From contig NW_020170399.1 in the NCBI RefSeq assembly GCF_000524195.1, positions 587,564 through 651,563 of the forward strand: DNA of 64,000 nt, given 5' to 3'. Shown one piece after another: positions 1-11,300 of this stretch (position 1 is its first letter; each line of letters opens with the position of its first letter). The notes beneath the pieces were generated by a model. It saw only the letters and a program-made list of their open reading frames with translations, was not told where the DNA came from and searched no databases. This DNA comes from Echinococcus granulosus (taxonomy: Eukaryota; Platyhelminthes; Cestoda; Cyclophyllidea; Taeniidae). The translations under genes and the position numbers were made by a program.

Positions 1-143
1 TCTCAACCAGATGGAGAGTACCTAAATGAGTAAAATTGAGCAGCTCTCAAGTGAGAACAAAGTGACAAGAGGAAGAGACGTAAAACCTTGCTCCCAAAAA
101 GTTGTGTTAAATCCTGTCTTGCCTTAATTGACTCTGCCTTTAG

Positions 144-346
144 GTCAGGGGCCCTACGACTAGCTATGGACACGGGTAATAGCCAACATGTTGCACAGTT
201 GCCGAATTCACTTTCCGTAGAGGACGTATCCTTATGTTTGATGGATTCCCTCAATTCACACAAACCAATGACTAATTGGGTTGGTGAGTGGGTGCTTTCC
301 AAAAGCACAGACCACATTGTGGTAGCCGACACGGAGGCTAATCAAG
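144..346 (+). CDS. possible orphan coding exon, weak
   Basis: This stretch is open in one frame, from an acceptor-like site (ctttag at 138-143) to a donor-like site (caag|gtaaac at 346/347). The predicted peptide has mixed composition (for example SVEDVSLCLMDSL) and resembles no family I recognise. The opposite strand is also open over most of the region, so chance openness is a real alternative. If real, it would be an internal exon of a plus-strand gene starting left of the window. No following exon was found before the small minus-strand ORF at 906-1121. Confidence 0.2.
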
Positions 347-905
347 GTAAACATTGGGTAAGGCACTCAAAAGAAGGAAGGGGTCGTGTAATGCGCTGGT
401 TGTTAATTCGCGTTTTTTCGTAAAGAGCCGCGTTGAGTCCTGGCTACTGAACTTGCGCCGGGTGAGCTGTACTCTAAACCATATCAGTAGTCCCGGAACC
501 TATTTTATGTGCTCTATTCTAGCAATACGCTTTTTTTCGTCTTCAGTAAAGCCTTAAGAAGCTAAAATAATACATGTTAAATGACTTGCCTAATAAAAAT
601 AGGCTACAAATGAGCCTGCTGGCCGTCTTAAAAAACAACACATAATAACGTAAATGCGGCCTTAACAAGGTGCTCAAGAGGTGGAAAACAAGCAATTCCG
701 GTGTTAAAAATCACTATTACAAGCACTTTTATGCTACGATTAAATAAAGAGGTAACCTTTATTAGTGGAAATTAGGAGAGCGCATGGATACACCCTACAG
801 ACATTTGAAATACCTCGGTGCATAATGGCGGAATTCTAGAGCTAGGATGCTGCTGTGAACGCGTCCTTTTATGATAAGTAAACTTTCTTCCACTAGCAAA
901 GTATT
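347..905. other. no recognisable gene
   Basis: AT-rich sequence with short unrelated ORFs only. I see no coding exon, RNA gene or repeat. It lies between a doubtful exon on the left and the 3' end of the small minus-strand ORF on the right. Confidence 0.5.
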
Positions 906-1121
906 TTATGAGTGAATTTTCCTTGTTGCTTTGCTGCCTTTGCCATCTTTGCCCATGTTTTCAATTTTTAACTTCTTTAAAAACTTCTTTTTACTTGCCC
1001 AACCATCTGCAGTAATTAATTTATTTGTTGAACTTATCTTAGCTATGGTTTTCCGCCCTGCTGATAAGTAGCTAACGCTTTCCCGCCCTTTTCGCCGCGT
1101 GCTCTGTTTGTTCTTAGTCAT
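906..1121 (-). CDS. small lysine-rich hypothetical protein (71 aa)
   Basis: A complete ATG-to-stop ORF of 71 codons, very rich in lysine and arginine. It opens with a basic cluster (MTKNKQSTRRKGRE) and has a second in the middle (WASKKKFLKKLK). The composition would suit a nucleolar or RNA-binding protein, but I recognise no family. It faces away from CCT2, with 426 bp between its ATG and the first CCT2 coding exon, so the two could share a divergent promoter. No introns are needed. An acceptor-like acaggcag lies about 16 nt upstream of the ATG on the minus strand. Chance openness cannot be excluded. Confidence 0.35.
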   Translation of the reverse strand: MTKNKQSTRRKGRESVSYLSAGRKTIAKISSTNKLITADGWASKKKFLKKLKIENMGKDGKGSKATRKIHS

Positions 1122-1547
1122 GGTATGTTGGGTTCTGCCTGTTGTTCCCTTTTACTAGCTGCAGAATTTTGTCCCTCACCTTGAAAATGTTTTGTAAGAT
1201 TCGTTGTCGACTATATTAGTGTACTGTCTTAATTGGCTTGGCTCTCAGTCTGAATTATGAATACTAGACCGTATCATATTTTACGTATGCGAACGCTTTT
1301 TTGTTTACAGTGATCGGTCGAACTCATTTTTCTGTATGAGAAAGCGTGAAGGAAATTGTTTTCATCATGGTGTCCTCTGTGGCTTAACATCTGTATTTTT
1401 CGACCTCATCTGAGATCACCTACCATTTATTGCACCATATGTTCGGGTTTTGAGTGTACTATTGGTTTTGAGACCGTAGAAGTGGACTTGTAATCTTCTT
1501 GCTCTATCATTCATTGCATTTTATTAAAATGGTTCTTTATTTTCTAG
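1122..1547. promoter_or_regulatory. divergent intergenic region upstream of CCT2
   Basis: This T-rich region separates the small minus-strand ORF from the first CCT2 coding exon. It ends in the acceptor atttctag-type tract (tattttctag, 1538-1547). No TATA box is evident. The only ATG followed directly by a donor-like GT is at about 1366 (ATG|gtgtcc); it is the one cis-spliced alternative I see for a CCT2 initiator codon. Confidence 0.45.
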
Positions 1548-3538
1548 TTTGCATTACAACCGGTTCAAGTTTTAAATCCAGGCGCCGATGAGGAAAAGGC
1601 TGAAACGGCGCGTCTAGTAAGTTACAAATCATTGTTTTAATTTGCAATCTTAGTCTTCTTGTATGGGTGCTATTGCCATAGGAGATTTGGTCAAAAGCAC
1701 CCTCGGTCCTAAAGGAATGGATAAAATCCTTTTGGCCGGTGAAACTTTCGAAGTTACCAATGATGGTGCCACAATCCTTAAATCAATTGGCATCGACAAC
1801 CCCGCCGCCAAAATTCTTGTCGGTATGCATTTCCTTCAGATGGGATGATTTTTTCAGAGATGAGCAAAGTTCAAGACAACGAAGTTGGTGATGGAACAAC
1901 TTCTGTCACTGTCTTGGCTTCTGAGCTTCTTCGGGTAAGTAGACATGTGACGCTCATCTCTTAATATATTTTTCGGCCTTTTAGGAAGCGGAGACTCTTG
2001 TTTCTTCAAAGCTTCATCCACAAACTATCGTGTCTGGTTGGCGGGAGTCCACGAAAGTTGCTTTAGACGCACTTGAAAAGGCTGCTAAAATTCACCCAGG
2101 CGATGATTCTGGTCGTCATAATGATGCCAATTTCAAAGAACAACTTCTTAGGGTTGCCAGAACTACTTTAAGTTCTAAATTGCTGACCCACCATAAGGAG
2201 CATTTTGCAAAACTGGCTGTAGACGCTGTTCTTCGTTTAAAGGGTAGTGGAAACCTTGATGCTATTCAGGTATGTATTTTTGAGCAGAATTATTAACTCA
2301 TTCATCAACGTTGCTACCGACTGTCCCTTTTTGTGTTAGGTAATTCAAAAGCTGGGCGGCACATTGTCTGACTCTTACCTAGACGAAGGTTTCCTGCTGG
2401 ACAAGAAAATTGGCGTAAACCAACCCAAACGTATTGAAAATGCCAAAATTCTCATTGCAAACACTCCGATGGATGCTGACAAAATCAAAATTTTTGGTTC
2501 AAAGATTCGCGTCGATGCCATTTCCAAGATAGCTGATTTGGAAATCGCTGAAAAAGAGAAAATGAAGAATAAGGTTGAGAAAATTATCAACCATGGTTGC
2601 AATGTTTTCATCAACCGTCAGCTGATCTACAACTATCCCGAACAACTTTTTGCCGATGCTCATGTAATGGCCATAGAGCATGCCGACTTTGAGGGGGTCG
2701 AACGACTTGCGCTTGTCACTGGTGGTGAAATCGTCTCCACCTTCGATTCTCCAGAGACTGCGAGACTCGGTCACTGCGATCTTATTGAAGAAGTAAGCAG
2801 ATCATGCCCATAGTATCACAGTTTTTTTAGTTTCATAATTCTACATTCCTTTATGGATTTCTTGTTGCTTTTCAGACAACGATCGGGGAAGACCGTCTCA
2901 TCAAATTCTCTGGCGTTGCACTCGGTGAGGCCTGCACGATTGTGCTGCGTGGAGCCACCAATTCGATTCTGTCAGAGGCCGAACGCTCGTTGCACGATGC
3001 ACTCTGTGTGTTACAGCAGACCGTGAAGGATCCACGCACCGTAAGCGGTGGAGGCGCCATGGAAATGCTCATGGCTGAAGCCGTTGCAAAAGCTGCTGCT
3101 TCGACTCCTGGGAAAATGGCAATCGCTATGGAGGCCTTTGCAACTGCTCTACGGCGTCTACCCGCTATAATTGCTGATAATGGCGGTTATGACAGTGCCG
3201 AACTGGTTTCTCAACTTAGGGCTGCTCATGCCACAGGCACCTCCGATATGGGTCTTGGTAGGTTGAATTAGTATTTGTAGTTCTGTTAAATTTTGGATTG
3301 GCTGCAGTTTTCTTGTATTTGGCTTTGTGCAATCTTACGTGACCTTGTTATTCTAATTCTTATTCGTTTAGATATGGAACATGGTTGCATCGCCAATATG
3401 GAAGATCTGGGGATTACCGAATCCTATAATGTGAAGCGCCAGATGATCATATCTGCATCTGAGGCTGCCGAGATGATCATCCGAGTAGACGACATTATGC
3501 GGGCCGCGCCACGTAAACGCCGCGAACCCCATCACTAA
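1548..3538 (+). CDS. CCT2: T-complex protein 1 subunit beta (CCT2), cytosolic chaperonin
   Basis: One of eight subunits of the ATP-driven CCT/TRiC ring that folds actin, tubulin and other cytosolic proteins. Seven exons join in phase: 1548-1616, 1654-1822, 1858-1934, 1985-2269, 2340-2792, 2876-3257 and 3372-3538. They give 533 codons, or 534 residues with an initiator Met; human CCT2 has 535. Visible motifs are GADEE near residue 13, LGPKGMDK at 41-48, NDGATIL, the nucleotide-binding GDGTTS at 91-96, LTHHKEHF, the long [14 protein letters not shown] block, and a C-terminal [10 protein letters not shown]. Introns are 35-114 nt. The first exon lacks an ATG: an in-frame TAG ends at 1547, exactly at the acceptor, and the frame is open from TTT. 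The start codon must therefore come from an upstream exon or a spliced leader. A polyadenylation signal follows at 3585. Confidence 0.97.
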
Positions 3539-3584
3539 GCTGTCTCGCGTCTTCGTTTGCTCACTGGTTGCAGTGCATTTTGTT

Positions 3585-3590
3585 ATTAAA
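3585..3590 (+). promoter_or_regulatory. variant polyadenylation signal (ATTAAA) of CCT2
   Basis: ATTAAA lies 47 nt after the CCT2 stop codon and is followed by GT/T-rich sequence (gggtctctg, then gcttgagttgtcgcgtttgttg), the usual downstream element of metazoan poly(A) sites. Confidence 0.55.
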
Positions 3591-4450
3591 TGGGTCTCTG
3601 CGAGTTTTAATACGTACGCTTGAGTTGTCGCGTTTGTTGTGGTTAGGCGTGCGGTGGGTTGCCCATGTGTGGGGCAGCCGCGGTTGAGCAATTGTGGCCC
3701 TGAGTGGGCGTTTGGTCCGTTCTATGTAGCTCTCGATAACTTTAGGGGGGGAGGTGGTCTTTGTGTAGTTGGACCGATCAAAACAACTAGTGAATTGGAC
3801 AGTTGTGATCACAAAAAAGAGGACCGGTCTCCGGGAATACCTGCTACATAACACTTGGATTTTGAAATATGGGAGTTGCCAGTTACTGACTTTGCCCTAG
3901 CGTGCGGTTTACAGTACAAATAATTCGTTTGTGTTTGAGGGGGTCTAACATGCTTATGTTTATTGCTCAAATGGGTTTAAGACTTATTTAAATGACTTCA
4001 TATATGAAGGTCAATTGCGCTCATTAGAGGTCTCACTGATTCGATTGTGTGAAGGTCAATGTTCAGTGCTTAGGCAGTTTTCTGTTATTCCTGGGGAGCG
4101 GTCTCAACTTTTGACCAGATACTGTGAGGAATCAAGAGTTATCAATTCTGCTAAGCCTACCTATGTTTACTGGAGAATCGCATACTAAATAAGAACTGCG
4201 CAATTGTAAAATAATTTGGGTTTAGGGGGAATGAGGTACAGATAACAGCACTACTATTTATTACTGGTAATTACTGCCATCCAGGACGGCTACTGGTGGT
4301 GCATAGCTACTCCTACTCGACTACAACTCACTGCCTACGTGTTTAATTAATACTTTGTGATTCTTTAGGCTTTAGTTAATTAACCTACAATCCCCAAGTC
4401 TACTCACACCCACTTTTTATATCTCAACAAATTCCACTAAGATGGAACAA
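3591..4450. other. intergenic, no recognisable gene
   Basis: Spacer between CCT2 and the next plus-strand gene. ORFs on both strands around 3560-3850 overlap each other and resemble nothing known. No RNA gene or repeat was recognised. Confidence 0.5.
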
Positions 4451-4458
4451 TTTTCTAG

Positions 4459-5159
4459 GTTTTGAAATGAGCATACTTCGCGTCCGATACGTTGATGACC
4501 ACTTCCTATTTCTTTGTATCGAGGGGGGCGAAACAACCCTCAACGCGTATTCATTTAGCCACTACTGGTCTTCGAATAACGATTTACTGCCATTGTCATC
4601 TAATGCGGTGCTCGTGGACACTTTCGTGTCCGCCAAATCCATAGAAGTAGAACAGAATGGGAATGACACCTTACTGGTCAAGTGGAATGAGACTGAGGTA
4701 ACTCATACCCCAACTTTTCATATTTTCCAGACTAGAAAATTCAGTGTAGACCTATCTAGAACCCAAGCCAACCTTATTTTTCGGAGACTTTTTGCTGGAA
4801 TTTCGGCAGATGCCGATGAAATCAAGAAGCTCTCATCAGCCAACCAAGAGCTAAAATCACTTGCCGACTCGGCTGTTAAGAAGTACTCCGACTTAGCCGT
4901 CGCGAGTGCTGAGAGAGAACAACTCCTCCTCTCAAGGTTCGCTGCCTTACTGGAACGGAGCAAAACTCAAAAGGGCTACGACAGAGTCGACAATGCGACG
5001 ATTGATTTCGCACCTTGGGAGGATGAGGCTGCTGACTTGCCGAACCCCAAAAGCCTCGTAGGAGAGCGACTCATGGAAACGTTAGCACAGAGGATCCCAC
5101 CCAAGAGGACTTGCAAACGGTACGTCGCACCGCCGAAACTCAATTATGCTAAAATTTAG
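4459..5159 (+). CDS. PAXX/XRCC4-superfamily-like head plus coiled-coil protein
   Basis: The ORF begins at ATG 4467, 8 nt after a strong acceptor (attttctag, ending 4458), so the mRNA 5' end is probably spliced. The frame is open for 230 codons to TAG at 5157. It contains a near-perfect 33-nt intron at 4698-4730 (gag|gtaact ... ttttccag|act) with no stop and a length divisible by 3. Splicing gives 219 residues. Residues about 1-85 look like a beta-rich head (FLFLCIEGGETTLNAYSF, then LLVKWNETE-TRKFSVDLS). Residues about 95-160 form a helical coiled coil (DEIKKLSSANQELKSLADSA). The tail is basic and ends in KRYVAPPKLNYAKI. This head-then-coil order and the F-x-V/F-DLS step at the junction resemble PAXX, the Ku-binding non-homologous end-joining factor of the XRCC4 superfamily. 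The PAXX C-terminal Ku motif is not evident, so the assignment is tentative. The gene converges on separase, 182 bp away. Confidence 0.7.
4698..4730 (+). other. 33-nt phase-neutral candidate intron
   Basis: GTAACT donor, pyrimidine-rich body and TTTTCCAG acceptor. It matches in size the 33-nt introns of COX4 and BOLA3 nearby. It has no in-frame stop and a length divisible by 3, so retention would insert 11 residues into the PAXX-like head domain without breaking the frame. Confidence 0.7.
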
Positions 5160-5242
5160 ACTACCCATTCCCAGATCAGGGATGCCAAGTGGTTTACCGG
5201 ACCTCGACGAACTAACCTGAACTCCAGAAATCACAATTTCCT

Positions 5243-5248
5243 TTTATT
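5243..5248 (-). promoter_or_regulatory. polyadenylation signal (AATAAA) of separase
   Basis: AATAAA on the minus strand, about 95 nt after the separase stop codon, in the short convergent gap between separase and the PAXX-like gene. Confidence 0.6.
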
Positions 5249-5341
5249 CCATATATAAAAATCTAGTAGCATTATGGGGTTCATGGTAGTATATACAACA
5301 CGAAGGGAGCTTTGCTCGTAGATACAAACGCAAAACACCTA

Positions 5342-8300
5342 CTACTCTTTTTGACGAATCGGGACAGCCGGAATCCCGTATACAACGACAGATTTTCCCA
5401 CGAGGCTTTGCAACTTGCACGCCTTCGTAGCTCTGAATATCTTCCATGTCATCGATAATGGTGTTGTATCGTCTTCATCCTTCAGCAAAATCCACTTGTC
5501 AATGAATTTTTGGGTGAAGCGATCGATGTCTTTGTCTGTGACGTCCCACAAAAGCGAAACTGCAGTAGGACTAAAATGTAGAAAAGCCTTCGTGAAGTAT
5601 TTGGTCGGGGTGGAACTCCAAGATCATTCTGGCAAGCCTCAAAAAAAAAATTAATCTCATTAATTATCAATCATCAGAACTAGTTGGAAGGATAGGCAGC
5701 TTACGCTCCGGTAATAAGATGGTTGAAGACAGAAGCGTAGGCCTCGTGTCTCCCTTCTAAGCGCGGACGACCAGAGCTGCACCCGATGATGAACGCCACA
5801 GCCTTGGCATTCTGGCCCTCGTCGAAGGCAGACATGAGGCATTTTGAGCCGTTTCCGTGACCCAAATAGACGAATAGATCCTTTTGAGTGAACCCGCGTA
5901 ATACCTCTTGCGCCTGTGGCGCACGCCCAAGAATTCCATCCCAATTGGGGAAATTTTGATCAAAGTAGCTCTTAAAAGTGCTCTCTGTGTGAGACAGGTT
6001 GGCCTCCGGATTCACCACGTAGAAGGTTGAGTCTGGATCGAACTTGGCAAAATGGGATTTAGTTAAACTAAGATGACCAATGACGAGGCTGATGGAGAAA
6101 TTCCGACAGACGGCAGGAACATTGCATTTTGCTTCGTTCTCATCCCACTGGCCCCAAATAAGCCATTCCCATGGTAGAAGAGTCAATTGCTGAAGATGAA
6201 GAAGGAAAACAATCATATTCGTAAAGTTGCGACTTGGAGGTAAAAAATCAAAAATGATGAAGAGGATCTCACCCGATCAAGTACCAAAATGCACGGTCGC
6301 TCGTAGAGGGAGGCTTGTAAATGGCCCCGTCCTTTAATCCATTCAAGGTCTTCAATGGTGAACCACTGATTACGCATTTCGTCGATAAGGTTCTGAAGAC
6401 GTAACGAAAATGAGGATTAACCTCAAATCCATAACGATAGTCACGTACTGTTCCGCAAATGTAGGGGGTGAATTAGACCTAACTTCGTGTTTGAGACATA
6501 ACCGCCTCCAGAAAACGCTTACAAGGCATTATGATTTATTACATTACCTTCAGTCGACTATCGAGAGAAAAACGCAGAGACCAAAATCGACGGCGGTCCT
6601 CCTCCTGCATTGACTCGACGTTCTGACTTTGAAGATCACTGAAATCCTTTAGATATTGTAGACCCTAAAAGTGAAAAAAAGCGGTAACTCTCACAACGCT
6701 AAAGGAGCATTCACTCGGGTATCATAAGGAAGGTTATAGATTTTGATACACCTCCAAGATCCGAACTACTTCAAGTACAGTTTGTCTAGCACAAGCAAAC
6801 GCAGTACATGCTTACACTGAAAGAGAATCTATGAATAACACGTGACTCGTACGCCGCTTCCGGACCACCAAGAACCCATCGTGTGGCGATGAGGTAGACT
6901 TGCTTTCGAGAACCCAACCCACCAGAAACGAGGTCTCTAGCCGGTTGGGTGCCGTCGCTATCGCAGTCGTCGAACGTCTGTAACTGACCTAATTCGTCCA
7001 CCAGCATTAGCTGAACCACGTTCACGGGTGGCATGTTGCTGGCGCGGATATTCAAGTATGCGCTGGAGTCGTTTGGAGCTGACATTGCGTAAATCGACCT
7101 CAGGGATTCCGCAGATCCCTCAAATCTGAAGCAGCATACATCTGTATAAAATAACGGTTACCTAATGCCTAATAACAGGGAACGTGGGAATAAAATCTTA
7201 TTAGAAGACCATCTCTATTGTCTTAGTTCATATAATGAATAAATATTGAGCGGATATGGTGCTAACATCTCACTGAAGCACACACATTGTTCGCAAACGC
7301 AATGGGCTCCTGGATATTGTACAAGAGATGCCAAGATGGTAGCAGTAAAGAGCCGTAAATAAATCTCTTTTCTGCCAACCTTTGAACACAAAGCAAATTT
7401 ACTCGAAAATTATCGGTCATGCGTATGAAGTATTTGTAAGAGGCACAATATTGGTGCACACGTTACCCTCAAAAGCAGATAACGAAACGTAGGTAATCAT
7501 CTCAAGAGTAGCATTCAGAAATGGGACCATAGGAAATATGCATTTGTCGTAGTTACGCCACGATTTTCACACAGTATAAGTATGGACGTAAATAACCTCA
7601 CCATCTCCAGAAAGCGGTCAACAGCAAAAGAACGTCCCGCGTCAGAATGAGTAATGCACATAGCTGAAGGAAATGAATGGGCGACATCCATAAAATTGTG
7701 CTATACTGTCACACAGTGCAGTGAGTCTAATTAAGCAATGTCGGGTTAGCCTAATGCTCACCCGAATGATGCATTACCGTTTACGGAAGATGAACGAAGA
7801 GCAATCTTGTAAGCACACTTAAACATAACAAGACACGTACTTAAGTTTGGAAGAGAGAATTGACGTAAAGAGCCCACATGCAGCGATCCCAGTTGCCTGG
7901 CCAAAGTAACGAGCGGCCTGGCCCTGATTTCCGAGCCCCAGCCAGCGCAATCCTAGCCACTGACAGACCGGCCGCAGGAGATGCGGCACAGGAAGCGCGG
8001 ATAGGCTAGAGTAGGCGGAATAGAGACGGTCAGCGAAAGCGTCCTGCGCATTAACCAGGGTTTCAGGAGGGTCACACAAGGGCGACAGTGGCGCAAGGTT
8101 GATGCGAGGATGTCCCGAAAAGAGATACTTTTTGGTCAACTTGACGTTACGAGGGAGTGGAACACGGAATGCTACTGCAGGACAGGTTTCAACTGGATCT
8201 CCAGCCTCTTCCTTCATTCGCTCACCATCGTCCGTATCGGAGTACTCGGGTGCACCAGACATTGCAGATTCCTACGGGGACAGAAATAACAGTAATAAAC

Positions 8301-11300
8301 CACATTTCATGGCTCAAAGTACAGCTAATATCTTATAACAATAAAAATGGTGTTTTGATGATAGGACAAGTAGCCTGCGAAAACGGAATGGAGATGAAAC
8401 CTAACCTTCTGAACGTCGGTATCCCGGAGAATTTGGAGAGGTGCTCTAGGCTCCCTGCCAAACACAAAATTTGATGTGGAGGAACCAAGATGGGTTTGGG
8501 GAACAGCAGGGGAGCATCCAACTGGGGTTTCAAAAGCATTTGAAACTTTCAGACTGAAATCTACTGGTTTGCGACTTCCACAAGAATAGTCAATGCTTTC
8601 GAATCCATCGATTTCTAATTGAAATGGAAACGAATCCGCCGTCAATTAAATTTTTAATGACAGGCAACAGGAGTGGGAGCAAAATAAACAAACGATCAGA
8701 CAAATCATAACCTAATGTGAAAAAAATCACTTGAAACAGAGTAACGAAATTACTAGATTATAAATCTTGAAGAACTACTTACACAGCAAAGTAAGTTTAC
8801 CTGGTAATAGTTTATGCCAAATTATTACAGAACTTTCAGAACAAAGTAAACGTGCACTTCAAAGAAAGAATATACCTATAGGTCCATTATAAAAGTAAAT
8901 AAAGAGGTGCTCACTTTTTCGAGTATCCGCTGGAGCAGACGAATCCTTAGTGGAACTGATGCCTCGTCTAGTTCTCGATGCCACCACGGCGTCGACATCG
9001 TTCAGCCAGGAAATATCCAATCGGCGAGGCGCATTCGGTGGATGAACAGACCCATTCAAAATGTCCTCCTGATCCGTCGAAGACAGTGGAGTGGATCGAG
9101 TCATTTGAGCTGCTCTAGCTGCCGCACGGGCTGCTTTCGTCATCGGTCGGGCCGGAGTGACAGCAAAACCATTTGAAGACACTGAACATTTACTCTCCAA
9201 CATAGTTGAAAGATCGTCTGGTGAGGTCGATTTCTGTAAAAATTTCAATTATACGCAGCAAAATGATGGTGAATGATGCTGATTACAAAATTAGAACCAT
9301 ACTTACCTCCTCAATAGTTTGACTAGGCGGTATAAGTGCAGAAAAAAAGTGATCACGACCAATGACTTTGGTCCTTATGAGATCGGACACTTCCCCCACC
9401 CAAACCCACAGACATCCGTTTAGAATTCTATGAGCGCATGCTTTCGTTGTGAACACACCCTCCTCCTCAACCGTCCTCTGCCCGTTTTTTTTGGAAAGGA
9501 CCCTCGTTAGAGTCTGAAGAGATGGATAACCGCTTGGCGAGTTCATAACAGCAATACCCTTAATGGGCGTAGCAGGATACAAATCTGGCAGACCACCGGC
9601 CAAGGCATCCACCACCGGATTTGTGGCCATTCCATCGTACTCTTCTTCACCTTCGCTATCATATAGCCTTTGAGTGGGATGTTTCCTCTCATTCGGGCGC
9701 TGGAGGAAACTGCTCTCCTCATCGTCTTCCTCATCCTTCCCATCACCAAACTTATTGAATTTATTTGTAAGATGCGCCTCCCGAGATTTTATTATATCGT
9801 CGAGTGAAACAATGGAATTCAGAATGTGATTCAATTGAGAGAGGCGCAGATCAAAGGCCCATTTGCGTTGAGAAATAAGGTCAGTATAAGCCATCATGCA
9901 AATTGCTGATTGTGCGCTTTAAATTCAGAAAATTAAGGACATTAGTTGAGTAGAAAAAACCGACAAGACCGTAAATTTAAGTAAAAGCGCGCATACCAAC
10001 AGGGATTATGGAACCTCTGGGCAATACGAAGCAGTTCTAATTGATAAACACGAGCCTCTTTGACAGTACCAAGGAGTGTGTAGAGTTCCGCAACTTGAAG
10101 CGTTCCATTCAAGAGCAGCCGAGAGCCCAACCACAAATTCACCATGTCTGAAACTGTAACGAATATGCAAATTAACGGAAGCGCCTGCCGAACTATGGCA
10201 AAGTATATAACTAGATTGGTGAACTTACCAGGAACATCAGACGCAGTTAAGCGCTTAGAGTGCAAACTTTCACCAGGGACCTGATTCTCCTTATCGCCAT
10301 CACACTGGTCTATCTTCGGTTCAATATGACTCATAATAAATTTGACCAATGTCCGACCATGTGTTTTGATATTTATGGCCGCAAACAGCGACGAGACTGG
10401 AGTCTCGGCATCCTCATCCGTAACAGGTATAGGAGGGGCACCGGTGGACAACCGCGCACGAAGCACCAACCAGTTGATGAAAGCGCGACAGTAAACAGCT
10501 GCCCAGACTTTGCTATCGAGAAAGTCCTTATGACGCATCAAAACAATGTCCAGGCGCGAACTGATCGAACAAAACTATACGAAACAAAAAATCTGATTTT
10601 AAGAGGAAGAGGGAGTTCGAACCGAAGAGGTTAAATTCATTCATAAGAGAAAAGCTCACATTGTCATAATGTTCCAAGTAGACTAGTAAAGAATCCGCTA
10701 CAACACACTGAAGATTTGTGTGCGCAGTTGGTAACCTTACTCGAGTCACCAAGTCTTCGTAGGCGGAAAGCAGAGATGACTTGGACTTGAGTGCAGACTG
10801 AATTCGGCCGATTTTATGTGTCAATTCTTTGCGATCGGCAAAGCATGTCTGCTCGGCAATTCTCAGCTTCAAAAACGCTCGGTTCACAAGACCATAAACT
10901 TCGTCAATCACCCGTTGTGTGTGACGCGAGAGGACCTCGATAGCTTGCCACGCAGCTGCCTCAGTTGAATGCTACAAATATCAGTGCGTACTAGTGCAAC
11001 AAAAAGGTTACACGAGAGTTCTAAAGAGTTAAACCTATTATAATGTTTGTGTCATGGACATAAATGTTGTAAAACAAAATTAGTTTCCCTTTAAGCGAAC
11101 ACTACAAATTGCATAGGGCTTCTGTGAAGGAGCAAATATGAGCATAAAATTTGCATCTTGAACTCCCATCACCTTTTAACCACTGACTGGCCTCAAAATT
11201 ACCTGTGCACAGCTGTACAATACTACCCTGAGTCGTTGGATACGCATCAAATAGTATAGTATTACTATCCGGCTATAAGTTACCTGCAGGAGACCCCAAA

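Noticed and set aside
2375..2774. Two minus-strand ORFs of 79 and 91 codons
   Set aside because: They lie opposite a conserved CCT2 exon and are shadows of its coding frame.
7262..7459. Minus-strand ORF inside the separase gene, first thought to be an exon
   Set aside because: The flanking exons (7841-8271 and 6816-7125) join in phase without it, and no good acceptor/donor pair bounds it.
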